Source of the DNA: Acetobacteraceae bacterium
Lineage (GTDB): Bacteria > Pseudomonadota > Alphaproteobacteria > Acetobacterales > Acetobacteraceae
Direction of reading: 5' to 3'
DNA length: 12,040 nt
Assembly: GCA_003164305.1 (NCBI GenBank)
Contig: PLSZ01000068.1
Coordinates: forward strand, 1-12,040
Below, in pieces: positions 9,101 through 12,040 of this stretch. A program made the translations under genes and the position numbers. The first letter of the stretch is position 1, and every line of letters starts with the position of its first letter. The notes beneath the pieces are model-generated. The model was not told where the DNA came from, searched no databases, and was given only the letters and a program-made list of their open reading frames with translations.

Positions 9101-10543
9101 CCCGCCGTTGCCGCCTCCGGCATAAAAACCGCCGCCGCTACTGCCACCGAGGCCGCCGCCTGCCGACGTGCCACCGTGTCCGCCATAGGTTCCTTGCGCG
9201 GTGCCGCCACTGCCCCCGCTACCGGAGACGGGGTTGTAGGTAAACTGCCCCGTGGCGACGCCGGACGTGCCGCCACCGGTCGAGTGCGCGCCGCTGCCAC
9301 CGCCGCCGCCAAATCCCTCATTCAGTGCGGCTCCACCGCCACCACCGCCGCCGCCTGTGGCGTAGTTGAGTGTCACGTTGGTATTGATCAGCGTCAGATT
9401 ACCGGCGTTGCTGATGCCGGCGCCCATCGCGCTCTGTCCCGCGCTTTCCCCGTTGCCGCCGTTGCCCGAGATGAGCCCATGCTCGAGCGTCAAGCCGATC
9501 AGATTGACCGTGGCGCCACTGCCGATCGTCATCACGCGGCTGGCGTAATTGGCATTGACCGTCACCGGACTGCTGCCGTCCCCGGCCAGATCCGATTCGA
9601 TCGTCATGCTGCTGGTGATATTGAGTGCGCCGGTTGTCAGCGAGACCGTCGATACGCCACTGAAATAGATCACATCGCCAATATGACCGTCAGCAGTGGC
9701 GATCGCGGCACGCAAACTGCCGGCTCCGGAGTCATTGCCGCTCGTCACAGCAATCGCGGCCAGGTCATATTGATAACCTGCCTCGGCCGTCGCCGACAGC
9801 GCCGACTTCGCCGAGATGTCGCCGGTCGTCACCTCCAGCGTCCAGTCGCCGTCAACGCCAGTGGTGTTCGATGACGCGGCCACACTGTGGCCGGTCAATT
9901 GCGCCAATGTGTCGACGAAGGCGACGCCGTTGGCGTCCGCCGCCGTGTCGCAGGCGTAGACGAGAATGTCGGCGCCAGACTTCAGATTGCCGCCGATCGA
10001 CTTCAGCGTCTGAGCGTAGGAATTGATGTTGGCGTTGGTCAGATTGGTGTCGCCAAGCAGCAATTCGCCGTCGTTGCCGTGGGCAAGGATTTCGACCGAA
10101 CCGACTTCATGGTGTTGCGCGAGATAGCTGGAGATCTGCTCCAGCCCGTCCTGATTGGCCTGCAGCGTGACGACCTCCGTGCCGGGAGCGACGCCCTTCA
10201 ACAAGCTGGCCGAATCGGTGACGCGAGAATCGACGAAGATCACGGCCGCGCCGGCTGCCGCGGGAACGGCCGGCGCAACAGGCGCAACATGCTCTACGGG
10301 AGCAACCGGGACAGTCGCTGCGGCGTTTGGATGCGTGTGATCGAGCGCCAGATGCAACGCGTCGGCATGGCTGACGGCGGCTGCGCCATCGAACATGAAA
10401 CGCGGCTCAAGCTGCATCATCAGCGGAATGCGGCGCTTGCGCGAGGCGACCTGCGTGTGGACTGCCTTTGACTGAGGCAGGGTTTGCTTTAGCCACCACA
10501 CGATAACACCTCTCCGTCGCCTCTGGGCAAAAGTCGTCTTCAT
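3122..10543 (-). CDS. Giant DUF4347 / Ig-like repeat surface or secreted protein (2473 aa)
   Basis: Order of parts: a basic N-terminus; the motif LEPRFMFDGAA (45-55); an Ala/Pro/His linker (72-98); a DUF4347 domain (about 99-261); a beta-helix-like region (264-395) opening with GSLRAAI; a glycine-rich region (396-597); fourteen Ig-like repeats (621-2223); a putative Ig domain (about 2270-2376, including LPAWLHFDSATGRFSG); and a charged tail of about 95 residues. No Sec signal peptide is visible, which fits export by a type I-like route with a C-terminal signal (inference). Large repetitive proteins of this kind are usually adhesins or matrix proteins. The protein has a single cysteine, Cys198. 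Start: ATG 10543 lacks a Shine-Dalgarno site, whereas in-frame GTG 10501 follows GGAGAGG by 7 nt and would give 2459 aa; residue numbers here count from the ATG. Long open frames on the plus strand across this gene are antisense shadows. The general class is well supported; the exact function is not known. Confidence 0.9.
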   Translation of the reverse strand: MKTTFAQRRRRGVIVWWLKQTLPQSKAVHTQVASRKRRIPLMMQLEPRFMFDGAAAVSHADALHLALDHTHPNAAATVPVAPVEHVAPVAPAVPAAAGAAVIFVDSRVTDSASLLKGVAPGTEVVTLQANQDGLEQISSYLAQHHEVGSVEILAHGNDGELLLGDTNLTNANINSYAQTLKSIGGNLKSGADILVYACDTAADANGVAFVDTLAQLTGHSVAASSNTTGVDGDWTLEVTTGDISAKSALSATAEAGYQYDLAAIAVTSGNDSGAGSLRAAIATADGHIGDVIYFSGVSTVSLTTGALNITSSMTIESDLAGDGSSPVTVNANYASRVMTIGSGATVNLIGLTLEHGLISGNGGNGESAGQSAMGAGISNAGNLTLINTNVTLNYATGGGGGGGGAALNEGFGGGGGSGAHSTGGGTSGVATGQFTYNPVSGSGGSGGTAQGTYGGHGGTSAGGGLGGSSGGGFYAGGGNGGTASGSVTIGGGGGGTGFDASGGAGGNAAGGIYNTGKLYVVGTSAITHNYAAGGGGGGGGGGTGNASGAGGQAVGGIWNTSGGTVKMTAVAYTAMGSTNHAGSGAGGASFNGGSAGATPTTFGAINNGTGSISETYIPPAPVVSSINRTGSSPSNGSSEIYTVTFSESVTGVDATDFTAVATGTVTDTGISSVTTSDNITYTVTIGGVLGDGTLGLNLNSSGTGIQDQNNTAITSGYTSGQTYTIDHTVPTISSISRTGATPNNGSTETFTVTFSESVTGVDAGDFTAVTSGAADTGITVTPIDGSHYTVTVTGVTGTGTLGLNLNSSGTGITDLAGNAESGSFTGQVYTVDHTLPTVTSITALGSSTNNANSEQFQVVFSEAVTGVSAADFNLTTTNTPGGTALTTGGIVSITTSDNTTYTVTIGSVAGDGTLRLDLKANDAGVTDAAGNGATAAFTSGDVYTIEHTPPSVSSIVATGSNPNNANSESFTVTFNETVSGVNAGDFGVNLTGTANYTGLSVTPISGSTYAVTVTGVTGDGTLQLTVDHSALDISDAAGNVLNANYTSGPTYTIEHTAPTVTSVGVPSNSTYIAGQNLDFTVNFGEAVTVTGTPEIGVTLDTGGTVYAQYVSGSGTSALTFRYTVVGGEEDLNGVALASAITVNGGTIKDAATNSALLTLNSVSNTSGVDVDSIPPVVTSVGVPADGTYGAGHVLDFTVNFSEAVLVTTGGGTPYIDLTLDTGGTVHAAYVSGSGSNQLTFAYTVATGNDDMTGVVVGSSIVLNGGTVKDAATNSAVLTLNSVPSTTNVLVDAIPPTVSSIDIAGASPNNASTETYTVTFSAPVNGVDASDFTLVGTGTASGSISSVSGSGTTWTVTVGSVTGDGTLRLDLNNAGDTITDNFGNTLTAAHTGDQSYMIEHTPPAVTSVTVPSNATYVAGQNLDFATTFSEAVTVDTSGGTPRIALTLDTGGTVYADYVSGSGTNTLTFRYTVAAGNQDLTGIASATAIDLHGGTIKDAATNSASGAGLNLTGEPSLASVDVDAIVPAVSSVAVPANGTYGANQDLDFTVNFTKVVTVDTSGGTPYITVALDTGGTVDATYLSGSGSTALTFRYVVASGELDTNGITVGNSIVTAGGSIKDAIGNNTATTLNSVGSTTGVLVDSILPTVTSIDTVAASTNNLSTETFTATFSTDVSLNPPDTTDFSLHTTGSIAGTIASVTAVSGSVYTITVTGVTGDGTMRLDLNTLGTGITDQFGNPLTAAHAGDQSYTIEHTPPSATAMTAPSDGTYGVGQPLNFTVTFSEAVTVDTSGGTPRIAITLDTGGTVYADYISGGGTGTLTFRYTPTAGVQDLTGIVTGTAIDANGGTIKDAATNNAVLAINAVEPSTAGVDVDAIQPAVTSVGVPANATYIAGQDLDFTVNFNKNVTVDTTSGTPFITVSLNTGGMVDAQYISGSGTSTLTFRYVVSNGNEDENGVTLGNSLVLNGGAIVDSHNNAAATTLNGEASTTGVLVDAVPPTVSTITTVNPTLNNQSSETFTVTFSEAVTGVDASDFTLHTTGTAAGSVASVTQVSGSTYTVTVNSVTGDGTLRLDLNNSGTGIADLATNAITGGFTAGQSYAVEHTPPSVTAVTVPTDGTYTAGKALDFTVTFSEPITVDTAGGTPRIAITLDVGGTVYADYLSGSGGNTLTFQHIVQTGEQDFTGIATAATITLNGGNIRDAATNNAVLALTGEPSTAGVKIDALPPSIAPVSSLPTPPQPSSPAAAVRISSEPVGVVSALGDTAFATVVEASFTPTFTDNGDFDVPVAADGKFDFLSPLSALEAQVGGNVTSVQATQADGTPLPAWLHFDSATGRFSGDVPDGHGTDGTKTSEQNIVIELVVRNSDGNVSRIVFKIDLQGGRRVHSNAPQGWNRPVHGDPDTARPLAEMALHASRDSGSAAHRDTAHSGGIIQTGDRAPTAGRPGLSEQLKLHGWGRMEAARSSLLASLRQGAAG
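3416..3736 (-). other. C-terminal putative Ig (cadherin-like) domain of the giant protein
   Basis: Residues about 2270-2376. The core TPLPAWLHFDSATGRFSGD is the typical signature of bacterial putative-Ig (He_PIG-like) domains, and the domain ends in a beta strand at about SRIVFKIDL. It differs from the A and B repeats upstream. It is followed by about 95 residues rich in Arg, Ala, Ser and His, ending in a predicted helix that begins near LSEQLKLHGW and runs to the C-terminus; this tail is a candidate export signal. Confidence 0.6.
3875..7696 (-). repeat. A-B-B higher-order superrepeat, about 345-351 codons per unit
   Basis: Units are 7696-6662 (A4 B1 B2, 345 aa), 6661-5612 (A5 B3 B4, 350 aa), 5611-4559 (A6 B5 B6, 351 aa), and an incomplete unit 4558-3875 (A7 B7). 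The phase shows in the B repeats. First-position B repeats end in variants of GVDVDAI, while second-position B repeats end in STTGVLVDxxx. The three-domain block was therefore the unit of duplication, rather than single domains. Confidence 0.8.
3875..8683 (-). repeat. Fourteen Ig-like repeats in A-A-A-A-B-B-A-B-B-A-B-B-A-B order
   Basis: Two repeat types were delimited by hand. Type A (106-114 aa) carries NNxSxETFTVTFSExVTGVD, then GDGTLxLDLN, and ends YTIEHTP. Type B (117-123 aa) carries GTYxAGQxLDFTVNFSE, then LDTGGTVYADYVSGSG, LTFRYTV and GGTIKDAATN. By residue, A1-A4 run 621-729, 730-835, 836-949 and 950-1057; B1-B2 1058-1174 and 1175-1294; A5 1295-1401; B3-B4 1402-1524 and 1525-1644; A6 1645-1754; B5-B6 1755-1875 and 1876-1995; A7 1996-2103; B7 2104-2223. 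Each begins with Pro and is about the size of one Ig-like fold. They probably form a long stalk. Confidence 0.85.
8753..9754 (-). repeat. Beta-helix-like region with polyglycine loops
   Basis: Residues 264-597. The first part (264-395) opens with an SLRAAI motif typical of right-handed beta-helix surface proteins and alternates hydrophobic residues with Asn, Thr and Ser. The second part is very rich in Gly, with Ser, Ala and Thr. Two related blocks are visible, at about 375-404 and 509-542: each has G-I-x-N-x-G-x-L, then T-x-N-Y-A, then a run of 8-10 Gly. The runs are encoded by GGC/GGT triplet tracts such as 8918-8947. The likely form is solenoid rungs with flexible glycine loops. Confidence 0.7.
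9761..10249 (-). other. DUF4347 domain of the giant protein, with possible His-Cys dyad
   Basis: Residues about 99-261. Recognisable family features are the opening VIFVDSRV, a hydrophobic strand ending in a His-Gly pair (EILAHGNDGELLLGD, His155), a second hydrophobic strand ending in Ala-Cys (ILVYACDTA, Cys198), and the closing AGYQYDL. DUF4347 commonly occurs near the N-terminus of very large bacterial repeat proteins. The His-Gly and Ala-Cys arrangement resembles the catalytic layout of clan CD peptidases (caspases, gingipains, MARTX CPD). That functional reading is inference. Confidence 0.75.
10379..10411 (-). other. LEPRFMFDGAA N-terminal motif of the giant protein
   Basis: Residues 45-55, directly after a basic stretch (SRKRRIPLMMQ). 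LEPR-type motifs recur near the N-termini of very large predicted surface proteins, including DUF4347 proteins. They are thought to act in sorting or processing, but no mechanism is established to my knowledge. Here the motif sits between the basic leader and a low-complexity Ala/Pro linker, as a targeting or cleavage element would. Confidence 0.6.
10509..10515 (-). promoter_or_regulatory. Strong Shine-Dalgarno candidate for an alternative GTG start of the giant gene
   Basis: GGAGAGG (minus strand) ends 7 nt before the in-frame GTG at 10501-10499. The ATG at 10543 has no comparable site. The GTG start would remove the first 14 residues (including the RRRR run) but keep the LEPR motif. Confidence 0.5.
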
Positions 10544-10665
10544 GAAGCGGTGTTAACCGGCTATCGTTCCGGATAACACGCGAGTAAATCAGATAGCAAG
10601 CAGCGCCAACAAGAACGAGTGCATTTTAACTGGTGTCACATTTCCTTAATCTGTAAACATCTGCC
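10544..10665. other. Leader region between sulfotransferase and giant gene
   Basis: A 122-bp AT-richer gap. Apart from the inverted repeat at its 3' end, no convincing -35/-10 pair and no intrinsic terminator was found. The giant gene may have its own promoter here or be read through from the sulfotransferase gene. Confidence 0.4.
10550..10579. promoter_or_regulatory. Inverted repeat in the leader of the giant gene
   Basis: The arms 10550-10560 (GTGTTAACCGG) and 10569-10579 (CCGGATAACAC) pair over 11 bp with one mismatch, around an 8-nt loop. No T-run follows on either side, so it is not a standard terminator. It ends 6 nt before the ATG and about 50 nt before the alternative GTG. It could be an operator or an mRNA hairpin affecting initiation. 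The half-site GTGTTATC recurs on the minus strand around 10508-10502. Confidence 0.4.
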
Positions 10666-11499
10666 TTATTGCTTCAATTTAGCTCTGATCACCCGTGATT
10701 CGCTGGCAGAGCCGTCGAGCCAGAACGAAAGCTTTGAGTATTGCTCGAACAAATCTGGCGGGAGGATCGTCCGGCGCGACTCCAGTTGCACTTTCGGCCG
10801 CACCCGGTGCAAGCCAGACAGGCCAAGAGCCTGGTCGAACGCCGGCGCGTCATATTTCACATTTTCATAGTCGTGCTCGAACAGCGGCTCGCCCAGGAAA
10901 TCATAGATGATCTCGATGATTTTTTGTGGCGCCTGCGTCAGAAGATCGTAATCGACAATCAGCAGAGACTTCGCCTGTTGCCCGTAGAAAGCCTCCTTGA
11001 GCGCCGTCCACGGAAACCCAACAAGTCTGTTGCGCTGAGCGAGCGTATCGACACGGCTGTATACTGTATTTCGCTCGACATCATCGACAAACAGCTTTGT
11101 ATTTTCATATGGATTTGCGCGATACAGTCGTTCGATGCTGTCCATGACCCAGGCCACGTTGCGAACGCAGGCGATGAGCTTGGCGTCAGGGAACAAGTCG
11201 GCGATCGCCGGCAGCTTGGCGCACCACATACGGTTGGTGTCGAAGATCACCGCCTTGCCGACTTGATCCGCATAATAACTGTAAAACAGGCCGCGAAGAA
11301 CACGCCGGCGCTGATCCTGAGAAATCACCGGACCGAACTCGCTGCCCGCACTGAATTGAGTGAGCATATTGGCGAAAAGGGATCCCACCGGACTGGTCAT
11401 TCCAGCATGAAAATGGGGATTCTGTGAAAGCAAAGCGGCGAGCAGGGTCGACCCCGAGCGGGGCAGGCCGGAAATGAAATGAAATTTTGCGCCGGTCAA
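10666..11499 (-). CDS. Sulfotransferase family protein (PAPS-dependent, Sulfotransfer_3-like)
   Basis: A 277-aa predicted cytoplasmic enzyme transferring sulfate from PAPS to an unknown acceptor. The 5'-phosphosulfate loop is GLPRSGSTLLAALL (11-24). The 3'-phosphate site fits RNVAWVMDS (Arg113 to Ser121, the usual R-x7-S spacing) after the strand KLIACV. The block YENVKYDAPAFD through GLHRVRP (211-235) and TILPPDLFEQY (244-254) match bacterial sulfotransferases of this group. The start is TTG 11499: no ATG or GTG occurs in frame back to the stop at 11587-11589, and GGGG lies 8 nt upstream. Local GC content is clearly lower than in the giant gene (47-60 percent in sampled 60-bp lines, against about 70 percent in a sampled repeat line), hinting at a separate history. 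It precedes the giant gene by 122 bp on the same strand, so it may modify a component or glycan linked to that system, but this is only positional inference. Confidence 0.88.
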   Translation of the reverse strand: MTGAKFHFISGLPRSGSTLLAALLSQNPHFHAGMTSPVGSLFANMLTQFSAGSEFGPVISQDQRRRVLRGLFYSYYADQVGKAVIFDTNRMWCAKLPAIADLFPDAKLIACVRNVAWVMDSIERLYRANPYENTKLFVDDVERNTVYSRVDTLAQRNRLVGFPWTALKEAFYGQQAKSLLIVDYDLLTQAPQKIIEIIYDFLGEPLFEHDYENVKYDAPAFDQALGLSGLHRVRPKVQLESRRTILPPDLFEQYSKLSFWLDGSASESRVIRAKLKQ

Positions 11500-11636
11500 C
11501 GCGTTGTCCCCGCAAGGCTGGTTGATGGGGTATCGGGGTTTTGCACGATCGGACGACAGATCGGTCCTCGCCGCCTCATCGCGACGCTAGGACCATATGC
11601 GTGGGAATGACCGAGCCATACGCCTAGTTCCCGCAT
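11496..11636 (-). CDS. Possible small leader ORF (46 aa) overlapping the sulfotransferase start
   Basis: ATG 11636 opens a frame beginning MRELGVWLGHSHAYGP, whose TGA (11498-11496) overlaps the sulfotransferase TTG as TTGA. This overlap is typical of translational coupling and would help initiation at a weak TTG codon. A GGGAG lies about 10 nt before the ATG. No family is recognised, and an ORF this short can arise by chance. Confidence 0.2.
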   Translation of the reverse strand: MRELGVWLGHSHAYGPSVAMRRRGPICRPIVQNPDTPSTSLAGTTR

Positions 11637-12040
11637 GTCATCGAAACTCCCGGCCGTTTCTCTGCAAAACAGAGGCGAATCAGGTACGTCACGCTCGCCG
11701 GGCCATTTTGCGCTGGCGACGAACCCCGCGTAAAGCTATCGGTACATTATTAGCGAGATCTCGGGCGTTGACGTTGTCGGCGCCAGGATAGTCGATACGG
11801 TGGCGCCATTTGCTCTAGCAGCAATAAGCGGATCGTAGCTGGCGTTTGTTGGACTCGGGGGGGAATGTTGCCCCGACGGCAAGGTGCATCTCAACCCTCT
11901 TTTTCCAGCCAGGCTAGGCTTCACCGTAGAAAACCCCTCCTGATTGCCGATCCGTCCGTTGCCCTTGCGGCCAAGTCGGACGTGGAGAGTGATCGATCCG
12001 CGAATCAGAATAAGTGGTATGCGTCCGACACGCGCCCAGG
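11637..12040. other. Right-end region without a confident gene
   Basis: Several short frames are open but none has a recognised motif. A minus-strand frame is open from the right edge to TAG near 11736 (about 100 codons, Arg/Pro/Ser-rich, not protein-like). A plus-strand stretch at about 11730-11833 reads IISEISGVDVVGARIVDTVA with no start codon and could be a decayed gene fragment. A perfect 10-bp palindrome CGAGATCTCG lies at 11754-11763 and a small stem CTCTG-CAAAA-CAGAG at 11660-11674. No tRNA, rRNA or clear terminator was seen. Confidence 0.4.
11865..12040 (+). CDS. Possible 5' end of an unknown gene running off the right edge
   Basis: The frame opens at ATG 11865 and stays open for 58 codons to the window end (start MLPRRQGASQ; later KPLLIADPSVALAAKSDVES). 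A seven-G run sits almost directly before the ATG, too close for a normal ribosome site. Nothing is recognised and the reading is weak. Confidence 0.2.
   Translation, partial: MLPRRQGASQPSFSSQARLHRRKPLLIADPSVALAAKSDVESDRSANQNKWYASDTRP

Noticed and set aside
3518..10471. Long plus-strand open frames across the giant gene (for example 4439-6079 and 6833-8005)
   Set aside because: They are antisense to a repetitive high-GC gene, Arg/Asp/Gly-rich, without motifs, and their repeats mirror the minus-strand repeats. They are codon-bias shadows.
10550..10579. Inverted repeat as an intrinsic terminator for the sulfotransferase gene
   Set aside because: No T-run follows the stem, and it lies right at the start of the next gene.
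10580..10665. A sigma-70-type promoter or CtrA site upstream of the giant gene
   Set aside because: TTTACA and TAAAAT elements exist but are 23 bp apart, and the TTAA copies are not spaced by 7 nt.
11736..12039. Minus-strand frame open from the right edge (about 100 codons)
   Set aside because: It has no motif, its composition is unlike a protein, and it conflicts with a plus-strand frame; the evidence is insufficient to call a gene.

Overview
The window reads as a high-GC alphaproteobacterial chromosome, most likely Hyphomicrobiales (Rhizobiales). The grounds are base composition, codon use and resemblance to protein families common in that order; no species can be named. All confident genes lie on the minus strand. 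The plus strand carries only the last 32 codons of a transposase at the left edge.

Layout, in the order of transcription (right to left). (i) About 11500-12040 has no confident gene, only weak ORFs. (ii) 10666-11499 is a PAPS-dependent sulfotransferase with a TTG start, in visibly lower-GC DNA. (iii) 10544-10665 is a leader region containing an 11-bp inverted repeat. (iv) 3122-10543 encodes a giant predicted surface or secreted protein of 2473 aa. In order it has a basic N-terminus with an LEPRFMFDGAA motif, a DUF4347 domain, a beta-helix-like part with polyglycine loops, fourteen Ig-like repeats of two types, a C-terminal putative Ig domain and a charged tail. (v) 1726-3087 is a GAF-like domain joined to a membrane anchor and a HlyD-type adaptor. 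(vi) 16-1722 is a PqqD-like / M50 site-2 protease / HlyD fusion, cut short by an insertion sequence whose end lies near 127-132.

The last three genes look like one operon: gaps of about 31 bp and 3 bp, same strand, no terminator between them. My inference is that the two membrane proteins export and/or process the giant protein. No ABC ATPase or outer-membrane channel is visible, so the export route is incomplete here. Because the insertion removes most of the adaptor half of the M50 protein, the system may be damaged in this strain.

The most notable signals are these: the only cysteine in the giant protein sits where a caspase-like (clan CD) catalytic cysteine would be; the Ig-like repeats follow an A-B-B superrepeat of about 1.04 kb; and the protease-adaptor gene is disrupted by the insertion.
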